A stretch of DNA of 6,678 nucleotides from Rickettsiella sp. Lineage in GTDB: Bacteria; Pseudomonadota; Gammaproteobacteria; Diplorickettsiales; Diplorickettsiaceae. The stretch covers positions 1 through 6,678 of the forward strand of contig JAVHYG010000091.1 of assembly GCA_031119195.1 (NCBI GenBank). The letters are read 5' to 3'. The notes beneath the pieces are model-generated. The model was not told where the DNA came from. It did not search any database and saw only the letters and a program-made list of their open reading frames with translations. The position numbers and the translations under genes are program-made. Shown here one piece after another: positions 1-5,005 of this stretch. The first letter of the stretch is position 1; each line of letters opens with the position of its first letter.

Positions 1-369
1 AAACAAAATATTACTGCGATTACAACAGTAGAACAAGTTTCAGCGGTAAGCGATGCTCTAGGTAAAAAAACTTCTGCTTTTATATCTGTTTTTGCAGGAC
101 GAATCGCTGATACCGGCATTGATCCCGTACCCTTAATGAGTAAGGCAGTTGAAATTCTAAAAGAGTGTGTTAATCAAAAACTTATTTGGGCAAGTACGCG
201 AGAGCTACTAAATATCTTTCAAGCTGCAACGATAGCGTGTCCAATTATCACAGTTACCAATGCTATTTTAAAAAAAATAAGTTGGATTGGGAAAGATTTG
301 AATGAAGTTTCATTATCTACCGTAAAAATGTTTAGTGAAGATGCAATAAAATCGGGTTTTGTATTATAA
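1..369 (+). CDS. Transaldolase-family protein, C-terminal part (5' end outside window)
   Basis: Frame 1 is open from the first base to TAA at 367-369, giving 122 residues. The ATG at 136 is internal, because the reading frame and the homology both continue upstream of it. Visible family blocks are FISVFAGRIADTGIDP (about residues 27-42), LIWASTRELLNIFQA and a closing CPIITVTNAILKKI followed by DTVKMF-like SLSTVKMF. These match the C-terminal half of class I aldolases of the transaldolase / fructose-6-phosphate aldolase superfamily (PF00923), which act on sugar phosphates through a lysine Schiff base. The Schiff-base lysine should lie upstream of the window, so catalytic competence cannot be judged here. 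The next gene starts 33 bases downstream with no terminator between, so co-transcription with the membrane protein gene is likely. The exact sugar substrate is unknown. A role in making a surface-sugar precursor is only an inference from the neighbours. Confidence 0.85.
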   Translation, partial: KQNITAITTVEQVSAVSDALGKKTSAFISVFAGRIADTGIDPVPLMSKAVEILKECVNQKLIWASTRELLNIFQAATIACPIITVTNAILKKISWIGKDLNEVSLSTVKMFSEDAIKSGFVL

Positions 370-402
370 AATGTAATTGTAGCATTAGATTTTTGGTTAA
401 GG

Positions 403-2211
403 ATGACGACTTTGAGCATTACTTATTCTTTTCGACGTTTTTTGGGGATAATTTTACTGTATTCAGTTTTTAGTTTAGCTTTACTAGCGCCTATTTCAGG
501 TAATGAGGCTATACCCAGTCAGGCATGGGATTTTATTCCACATACTATTAAAATTATTCAAGCAGTGGCTGCTTTACAAGAAGGTCAATTTCCAATTAGG
601 GTAGAACCTTTAGCCCATAATGGCTTGGGTTATCCCTCTTTTCAATTTTATTCACCCTTCGTTTTTACCATTGCAGGTTACATACATAAATTTTTTTCGC
701 CATCTAATCCTTTTGTTGCGTTAAAAATGACACTTTGGTTGTCGATTATACTAGGAGGGTTTTATATTTACCGTTTAGCCAAAGAAGTAAATAAACAAGA
801 GATAAGCGCCTTATTAGCTGGGATAGCGTACATGGCCGCACCTTATTTGTTAATTAACGTTAATGCCCGTGGAGATTTTACAGAGGTAGTTGGCCAAGGA
901 ATTTTACCCGTCGTTTTATACTATACCTATAAGACTTACTTTTCTGAAAATTATGCTATTAAAAACCTATTTATAACGGGCTTAACATGGGCACTTCTTG
1001 CTATGACGCATTTAGTTACTTTTGTAAATGCATCGATAGTGATGAGTTCATTTTTTATTTTTTTGAAAAAAAATAACCATTTAAAGAGTCTATTTTGGAT
1101 TGGGTCAGCTTATCTATATGGATTTTTATTAGCATTCTGGTTTTTAGTACCAGTTATGCAATATGCTGCAATACTAAATATAGGTGGACAATTATTTAAT
1201 CCTATCGCGTCTGCTTATTTAACTCCACTGCCTAGATTATTGGCTATTACCTCTACCAGTCTTATGTGGTTTCCGAAAGGCACACTAGCAGAACAAATGT
1301 TTTCACCAGCGTTTTATCCTGGTATTGGTTTGATTATGTTGTTGGCAGCAGGAATTTCTTTTTATAGACTTTATATAGGTGATAATATATTTAAAAATTC
1401 AGATGGATTGAAAAATATAGAACAGGCGCTTTTGTGGATTTTTTTGTTGACCCTTTTTTTAACATGGTCACCTATTGATTTTTGGAAATTTCTTCCTCAT
1501 GTTTTAGTTATAACACAGTTCTCTTATCGTTTTTTAGCTCAATTAATGTGGGCGGGTGCATTGTTAGTTTCTTTAGCTGTCACAACCTTAATCAAGCCTG
1601 GATATTCTAAACAAGCCTTGTGTTTGGGGGTAATAATTATTTTATTAAGCAGTAGTAGCTGGTTATTAACTTATCATACAACTTCTTTTTCTATTGAAGC
1701 GATAAAAAAATATGCTACTGGGGGTTTAGCACAGACAGATTATTTGTTGAAGGAATCGTTTATTTCTAATGTTAAGTTTTCAAATAGCCAGAAATCAACC
1801 CGTCTTAAAAAAAACTCAGATTCCGATTTTTTTTCCGTTTTACCTACGTTTAAATTTAAAGAAGTACAAAAAAGTTGTGTAAAAATAGGAAAAAAACTTA
1901 GTTGCCGTTTGTCGGTATCTAGTCCAAGTTTATTTGAATTTCCTTTTCTTTATTATCCGGATTTACTTAAAGTAATGGTGGATGGTCAGAAAAAAGTTGA
2001 TTATTTGCCTTCTAAAAATGAAAATTATTGGCTAGTTAAATTGCCTTTGAGTGCAGGAACACATGTAGTGAGCATTACATTTGCAGGTCTTATTTGGGCT
2101 AATTGGGTGAGTGGATTAGCTTGGCTTGCCTTAGCAGTTGTATTTTCTGTTAGTTTGATAAGAAAAACATACTTAAATTTATCACGAGCTGAGAAATTTA
2201 ATTTAGCTTAA
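403..2211 (+). CDS. Polytopic membrane protein, PTPS-related / GT-C-like glycosyltransferase group
   Basis: This is a 602-residue integral membrane protein. A first transmembrane segment (about 12-30) is followed by an extracytoplasmic loop holding WDFIPH (42-47), EGQFPIR (60-66) and GYPSFQFYSP (76-85). RGDFTE (156-161) lies further on. This arrangement resembles proteins annotated as 6-pyruvoyl-tetrahydropterin synthase-related membrane proteins (PF10131), which look like GT-C or YfhO-type enzymes using polyprenyl-linked sugars. Asp43 is the candidate acidic residue of the first loop. About ten further hydrophobic segments run to residue 425. A soluble, probably periplasmic beta-rich domain (about 428-560, with YYPDLLKVMVDG) and a last membrane helix (563-587) follow. 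No SD at normal distance precedes the ATG, because AAGG directly abuts it. A TTG at 412 would lie 9 bases after AAGG (399-402) and is a possible alternative start. The donor and acceptor are unknown. Proximity to wecA supports a glycan role. Confidence 0.75.
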   Translation: MTTLSITYSFRRFLGIILLYSVFSLALLAPISGNEAIPSQAWDFIPHTIKIIQAVAALQEGQFPIRVEPLAHNGLGYPSFQFYSPFVFTIAGYIHKFFSPSNPFVALKMTLWLSIILGGFYIYRLAKEVNKQEISALLAGIAYMAAPYLLINVNARGDFTEVVGQGILPVVLYYTYKTYFSENYAIKNLFITGLTWALLAMTHLVTFVNASIVMSSFFIFLKKNNHLKSLFWIGSAYLYGFLLAFWFLVPVMQYAAILNIGGQLFNPIASAYLTPLPRLLAITSTSLMWFPKGTLAEQMFSPAFYPGIGLIMLLAAGISFYRLYIGDNIFKNSDGLKNIEQALLWIFLLTLFLTWSPIDFWKFLPHVLVITQFSYRFLAQLMWAGALLVSLAVTTLIKPGYSKQALCLGVIIILLSSSSWLLTYHTTSFSIEAIKKYATGGLAQTDYLLKESFISNVKFSNSQKSTRLKKNSDSDFFSVLPTFKFKEVQKSCVKIGKKLSCRLSVSSPSLFEFPFLYYPDLLKVMVDGQKKVDYLPSKNENYWLVKLPLSAGTHVVSITFAGLIWANWVSGLAWLALAVVFSVSLIRKTYLNLSRAEKFNLA

Positions 2212-2233
2212 CCGGTTTAGGAGTTATATCTAA

Positions 2234-2299
2234 AAAATTACGAACTTTTAAGAAAAAAATACGTTATATCCAACACTTGAATTGTATATTCGTAATTTT
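2234..2299. repeat. 11-bp perfect inverted repeat overlapping the candidate terminator
   Basis: AAAATTACGAA at 2234-2244 is exactly complementary to TTCGTAATTTT at 2289-2299, with 44 bases between. The right arm shares bases 2297-2299 with the 3' arm of the candidate terminator stem, and the left arm of that stem lies in this repeat's loop. The two structures therefore compete at their base. Function is not known. It could be an attenuation-like switch or simply chance in AT-rich DNA. Confidence 0.4.
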
Positions 2300-2311
2300 A
2301 AGTGCTTTTTT
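2274..2311 (+). terminator. Candidate weak Rho-independent terminator after the membrane protein gene
   Basis: CACTTGAA (2274-2281) can pair with TTTAAGTG (2297-2304) as eight pairs including one G-U, with a 15-nt loop. C and six T residues (2306-2311) follow directly. The stem is AT-rich and the loop is long, so termination is probably partial. It lies 63 bases after the stop at 2211, which is a plausible position for the end of that transcription unit. Confidence 0.4.
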
Positions 2312-2315
2312 ATCG

Positions 2316-2343
2316 CGCTGTGATTGGAATTCCGCTCGCAGTG
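2316..2343. repeat. REP-like 28-bp near-palindrome centred on GGAATTCC
   Basis: Bases 2316-2343 fold on themselves around GGAATTCC (2326-2333). Of 14 symmetric positions, 10 are Watson-Crick pairs, 3 are G-T and 1 is a mismatch (2324/2335). It is clearly more GC-rich than the flanking AT-rich intergenic DNA. That is typical of dispersed REP-like elements, or of a binding site for a dimeric regulator. Only one copy is in this window, so dispersal cannot be shown here. Confidence 0.4.
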
Positions 2344-2377
2344 ACTTTAAAAAGTTCGTTTTTTTTCGAGTACGAGC

Positions 2378-2412
2378 GATATATTTCTAGCTACATAGAA
2401 AAAATGTATATC
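2378..2412 (+). repeat. Bulged stem-loop upstream of wecA
   Basis: GATATA (2378-2383) pairs with TATATC (2407-2412), and TTTCTA (2384-2389) pairs with TAGAAA (2396-2401). This gives 12 bp interrupted by a one-sided AAATG bulge (2402-2406), with a GCTACA loop. It lies 44-78 bases before the wecA start. It shares bases 2409-2412 with the next hairpin, so the two cannot form completely at once. Confidence 0.35.
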
Positions 2413-2431
2413 TGATTTTGGTAGTCAGATA
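2409..2431 (+). repeat. 7-bp perfect hairpin in the wecA leader
   Basis: TATCTGA (2409-2415) and TCAGATA (2425-2431) are perfectly complementary around a nine-base loop, TTTTGGTAG. No T-run long enough for an intrinsic terminator follows. It ends 24 bases before the wecA ATG and could be an operator or a leader-RNA element. The role is not known. Confidence 0.4.
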
Positions 2432-2455
2432 GTTTATTTAAAATAGAAGTTAAGG

Positions 2456-3532
2456 ATGACGCAATTATTCTCAGCATTTATAGCTTTCTTAATAACGTTG
2501 TTGTGCATCCTATTACTAAAACCTTTAGCTGTGCGGCTTGGTTTAGTAGATGCGCCAAATAATCGTAAACATCATCAAGGCGATATTCCACTCATAGGTG
2601 GTTTAGCCATGTTTGTTGGCTTTTTAGCTGCGCTATTAACATTACCTATTTCATTACAACATTATCGTAGCTTCATCGCCGGGTCCGCTTTACTTGTTTT
2701 TGTTGGGTTATTAGATGATTTTCATGAGCTTTCTCCTAAGAGTCGATTTTTAGCTCAGATTTTTGCTTTATTATTAATGTTTTTTTGGGGTGGAGTAAAG
2801 TTAACGCATCTGGGCAATTTATTTTTCTATAGAGAGATAGGGCTAAGTATTTATAGTCTACCTGTTACTGTAATTGCAGGATTAGGGATTATTAACGCTA
2901 TTAATATGACAGACGGTGTTGACGGATTGGCAGGAACGTTAGTACTTAGTGCATTATTACTATTAATTGAGTGTGCAATATTAAATCAACAATTTATAGC
3001 CGTTTATATTTTATTATTAATTATCGCAACGGTATTGGCTTTTTTATGTCTTAATTTTAGATGGCCCGGCTGTTTACATGCGAAAGTTTTTATGGGAGAT
3101 GCCGGAAGTATGCTTCTAGGTTTTATTTTAGTTTGGTTTTTAATCGAACTTTCTCAGACAGCCCCACACGCAATAACCCCAGTCACGATGCTGTGGCTTA
3201 CGTCATTGCCTTTGTTTGACACGACTACAGTAATGCTTTATAGAGTAAGCAAAAAAAAATCAATTTTTTCTTCTGATCGACAACATTGTCACCATTTACT
3301 CATTGGCTTAAATTTATCGCATGCTGCAATTAGTCTTATGCTAGGAAGTATAAATTTAATATTAGGAGTTATCGGCTTAATAGCTTTTTACTATCGATTA
3401 GCAGAAGGTATCATGTTTATTAGTTTTTTAATCCTTTTTATGTTTTATTTTATGTGCGTAACTTATTTACGATTATGGCTTTATAGAAAGAAAAATAGTG
3501 TAGTTTTTGTGCATTTATTAAGTAAAAACTAA
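2456..3532 (+). CDS. wecA: WecA-type undecaprenyl-phosphate N-acetylglucosaminyl 1-phosphate transferase
   Basis: This is a 358-residue member of the polyprenyl-phosphate HexNAc-1-phosphate transferase family (glycosyltransferase 4 / MraY-like). Such enzymes move a sugar phosphate from a UDP-sugar to undecaprenyl phosphate at the cytoplasmic membrane, the first step for O-antigen or related glycans. Visible landmarks are VDAPNNRKHH with IPLIGG (31-49), the LDD Mg-binding motif (Asp87, Asp88), NAINMTDGVDGLAG (147-160, Asp153 and Asp156), FMGDAGS (212-218), PLFDT (252-256) and DRQHCHHLL (274-282), equivalent to the HIHH UDP-sugar loop of E. coli WecA. About eleven hydrophobic segments are spread along the protein. 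The length is close to E. coli WecA. The ATG gives the expected N-terminus. AGAAG (2445-2449), 6 bases upstream, is the likely SD. The next gene is 133 bases away. HCHH instead of HIHH is a conservative oddity. The exact HexNAc specificity cannot be read from sequence alone. Confidence 0.9.
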   Translation: MTQLFSAFIAFLITLLCILLLKPLAVRLGLVDAPNNRKHHQGDIPLIGGLAMFVGFLAALLTLPISLQHYRSFIAGSALLVFVGLLDDFHELSPKSRFLAQIFALLLMFFWGGVKLTHLGNLFFYREIGLSIYSLPVTVIAGLGIINAINMTDGVDGLAGTLVLSALLLLIECAILNQQFIAVYILLLIIATVLAFLCLNFRWPGCLHAKVFMGDAGSMLLGFILVWFLIELSQTAPHAITPVTMLWLTSLPLFDTTTVMLYRVSKKKSIFSSDRQHCHHLLIGLNLSHAAISLMLGSINLILGVIGLIAFYYRLAEGIMFISFLILFMFYFMCVTYLRLWLYRKKNSVVFVHLLSKN

Positions 3533-3574
3533 AAAATACTTGCATTCTTTTATAATTATGTATAAAAACTAAAT

Positions 3575-3623
3575 TGTTACTAGAGATTGTATAGTGCCCT
3601 TTAATACTATAAGTTTAGTAACA
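3575..3623 (+). repeat. Nested stem-loop between wecA and the lipoprotein gene
   Basis: The outer stem TGTTACTA (3575-3582) pairs perfectly with TAGTAACA (3616-3623). The inner stem TATAGT (3590-3595) pairs perfectly with ACTATA (3606-3611). A 7/4-base internal loop separates them, and the apical loop is GCCCTTTAAT. A self-complementary AGAAAAATTTTTCT (3623-3636) follows. It may be the 3' end of the wecA transcript or a structured leader of the lipoprotein mRNA. There is no T-run directly behind the stem, so it is not a classical intrinsic terminator. Confidence 0.45.
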
Positions 3624-3656
3624 GAAAAATTTTTCTTAATCCATTTTTTTTATTAT

Positions 3657-3661
3657 AGGGG
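3657..3661 (+). promoter_or_regulatory. Ribosome binding site that bears on the lipoprotein start
   Basis: AGGGG at 3657-3661 is the only good SD-like sequence here. It lies 4, 10 and 16 bases before three in-frame ATGs at 3666, 3672 and 3678. These ATGs come from a tandem ATGATC repeat. By spacing, the ATG at 3672 is the most natural start, although 3666 gives the longest frame. Confidence 0.5.
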
Positions 3662-3665
3662 ATAG

Positions 3666-3905
3666 ATGATCATGATCATGAAAAAAACGGGACTTGTTAT
3701 TGCTGCCGCTGCCGCTGCTATCATTCTTTCAGGTTGTGCCACTGGCGCGCGTAATATACCTGAAAATGCGCCAATTTGTGAAACGCCTTGTGCAGCACCA
3801 TGCAATACCTGTAAATGCATGAGCCAGTGTAAACAAGTGTATAAACATAAACGACATCATCGTCGTCACAGAGCAGAAAATGCACAAGCGCAAATGAATG
3901 CATAA
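3666..3905 (+). CDS. Small Cys/His-rich lipoprotein, possible MNIO substrate
   Basis: This 79-residue protein has a lipoprotein signal peptide: Lys6-Lys7, then a hydrophobic stretch with six alanines (13-18), then lipobox LSGC (21-24). Signal peptidase II would cleave before Cys24. Ala at +2 suggests outer-membrane sorting by the Lol rule. The mature part has six more cysteines in 18 residues (38, 42, 46, 49, 51, 55; pattern CxxxCxxxCxxCxCxxxC), followed by a basic His-rich tail KHKRHHRRHR (60-69). Such composition suggests metal binding or disulfide cross-linking. I do not recognise the family, and it is not a DUF2282 bufferin precursor. The start may be 3672 or 3678 instead of 3666. It has its own strong terminator at 3961-3991. 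The MNIO gene that could modify cysteines starts 263 bases downstream. The link to that gene is a hypothesis. Confidence 0.8.
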   Translation: MIMIMKKTGLVIAAAAAAIILSGCATGARNIPENAPICETPCAAPCNTCKCMSQCKQVYKHKRHHRRHRAENAQAQMNA

Positions 3906-3960
3906 AAATTAATTTACCGCTGTTTGATAGCTTTCCATTAGCAAACGGTGTGTGTAGAAT

Positions 3961-3991
3961 AAAGCCGCATATTGATATGCGGCTTTTTTTT
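3961..3991 (+). terminator. Strong Rho-independent terminator of the lipoprotein gene
   Basis: AAAGCCGCATAT (3961-3972) is exactly complementary to ATATGCGGCTTT (3975-3986). In practice this is a 10-bp stem with an ATTGAT loop, since the two innermost pairs cannot close. An uninterrupted run of eight T (3984-3991) starts within the stem and continues past it. It lies 56 bases after the lipoprotein stop and separates that gene from the MNIO operon. It is the best-supported terminator in the window. Confidence 0.92.
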
Positions 3992-4033
3992 ATATTGTTT
4001 TATAAGAAGCGTATTTTTAAAATAAGGTAACAA

Positions 4034-4074
4034 GCGGTATTGATTACTGATAATGCAAAAGTAAATTGTACCGC
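4034..4074. repeat. Imperfect inverted repeat upstream of the MNIO gene
   Basis: GCGGTA (4034-4039) is complementary to TACCGC (4069-4074). Inside it, TTAC (4044-4047) is complementary to GTAA (4061-4064). The 14-base arms match at 10 positions. It lies between the upstream terminator and the MNIO start, where the operon promoter should be. It could be an operator or a leader structure. It is not enough to name a regulator. Confidence 0.3.
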
Positions 4075-4150
4075 AATTAAAAACTCCATTACATAATAAG
4101 TATTTGTTCTGTAGATTGCAGATGCAAATATAAGTGAGTGTAAAACTTTA

Positions 4151-4169
4151 TTAGAAGGTTATTTTCTAA
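4151..4169 (+). promoter_or_regulatory. SD-containing hairpin at the MNIO start
   Basis: The SD AGAAGG (4153-4158) lies 10 bases before the ATG at 4169. TTAGAA (4151-4156) is complementary to TTCTAA (4164-4169), with loop GGTTATT. Folding would tie up the AGAA part of the SD and the first base of the start codon, while GG remains in the loop. The stem is AT-only apart from one G-C pair. It would therefore be weak and perhaps temperature-sensitive, and a regulatory role is inference. Confidence 0.35.
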
Positions 4170-5005
4170 TGGATTTTCTCGGTTTTGGTCTTGGTTTGCG
4201 CGCGCAACATTTTTCTAATATTTTGGAAACTCGTCCTGACATCGATTGGTTTGAGGTTATTACAGAAGATTATTTAGTGTCAGGCGGTAGACCTCTCTAT
4301 TATCTTAATCGTATTCGTGAGTTTTATCCTTTAGTTATGCATGGCGTATCTTTATCCATAGGAAGTTGTGATCCCATCAATTTCGATTATTTAAAAAAAG
4401 TAAAAGCATTAGCGTCATCGATAAAACCTATATGGATTTCTGACCATTTGTGTTGGACAGGCGTTAATGGTTTAAATCTTCATGATCTTTTACCACTTCC
4501 CTACACGGAAGAAGCGTTAAAACACGTAGTGGAACGTGTTAAACGTGTACAAGATTTTTTAGGACAACAAATTTTATTAGAAAACGTGTCAAGCTATATA
4601 GAATATCAAGTATCGAAGATGAAAGAGTGGGATTTTTTAACGGCTATTGCCGAACAAGCAGATTGTTTTATTTTGTTAGATATTAATAATATTTATGTTA
4701 GTGCAGTAAATCATCATTTTGATCCACTAAAATATTTAAATAATATTCCAATACATCGTGTTCAGCAATTTCATTTGGCAGGACATAAAAACTTTGATAA
4801 TTATATTATCGATACGCATGATGCACCTATAATCGAGTCGGTTTGGTCGCTTTATGCCGCGGCTGTACGTCGCTTTGGTAAAATTTCGACAATGATAGAA
4901 CGCGATGACAATATTCCAGAATTACCCGAATTGTTAGCAGAATTACAACAGGCAAAACAGATAGCAAAAACAGTATGGAAAGAGGAAAATGCAACTATTA
5001 GCTAA
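4169..5005 (+). CDS. DUF692 multinuclear non-heme iron oxidase (MNIO), BufB/TglH-like
   Basis: This is a 278-residue TIM-barrel protein of the DUF692 family (PF05114). These cytoplasmic multinuclear iron enzymes modify cysteines of peptide or small-protein substrates, as MbnB, TglH and the bufferin maturase BufB do. Likely metal or active-site residues are in place: WFEVITEDYL (27-36), HGVSLSIG (His58), SDHLCW (Asp92, His93), His105 in LNLHDLLPLP, LLENVSSY (Glu138, Asn139), LLDINNIYVSA (Asp171, Asn173, Asn174), FHLAGH (His202, His206), DTHD (Asp216, His218) and ERDDN (Glu244). Length and motif order are normal, so it appears intact. The SD AGAAGG lies 10 bases before the ATG. The 3' end overlaps the next gene by 17 bases, suggesting translational coupling with the DUF2063 partner. 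No DUF2282 precursor gene is adjacent. The substrate is therefore unknown, with the Cys-rich lipoprotein at 3666 the only local candidate. Confidence 0.92.
   Translation: MDFLGFGLGLRAQHFSNILETRPDIDWFEVITEDYLVSGGRPLYYLNRIREFYPLVMHGVSLSIGSCDPINFDYLKKVKALASSIKPIWISDHLCWTGVNGLNLHDLLPLPYTEEALKHVVERVKRVQDFLGQQILLENVSSYIEYQVSKMKEWDFLTAIAEQADCFILLDINNIYVSAVNHHFDPLKYLNNIPIHRVQQFHLAGHKNFDNYIIDTHDAPIIESVWSLYAAAVRRFGKISTMIERDDNIPELPELLAELQQAKQIAKTVWKEENATIS

Noticed and set aside
136..369. A separate 77-residue gene starting at ATG 136
   Set aside because: The same frame is open from base 1 and encodes family-specific motifs (SVFAGRIADTG) upstream of this ATG, so the ATG is internal.
219..419. Minus-strand open frame of 66 codons
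   Set aside because: It lies opposite the transaldolase-family gene, whose protein motifs are clear. There is no recognisable product and no independent support.
2319..2340. CRP-type site (TGTGA ... TCGCA)
   Set aside because: The half-sites are 12 bases apart instead of the 6 required for CRP, and the right half-site deviates from the consensus.
3540..3566. Promoter for the lipoprotein gene (TATAAT at 3551-3556, TATAAA at 3561-3566)
   Set aside because: The -10 match is perfect, but no acceptable -35 lies at 16-18 bases. TTGCAT (3540-3545) is 15 bases before TATAAA and matches only half the consensus. In such AT-rich DNA TATAAT is expected by chance.
3721..3903. Minus-strand open frame of 60 codons opposite the lipoprotein gene
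   Set aside because: The + strand frame has a signal peptide, lipobox, SD and terminator. The antisense frame has none of these.
4116..4127. TTGCA-GA-TGCAA dyad as an operator
   Set aside because: Five-base arms are too short to claim a regulator site without other copies.
4066..4134. Promoter for the MNIO operon (CATAAT at 4092-4097, TATAAG at 4129-4134)
   Set aside because: The possible -35 boxes TTGTAC (4066) and TTGTTC (4104) are 19-20 bases away. No pair with good spacing exists, although a promoter must lie somewhere after the terminator at 3991.
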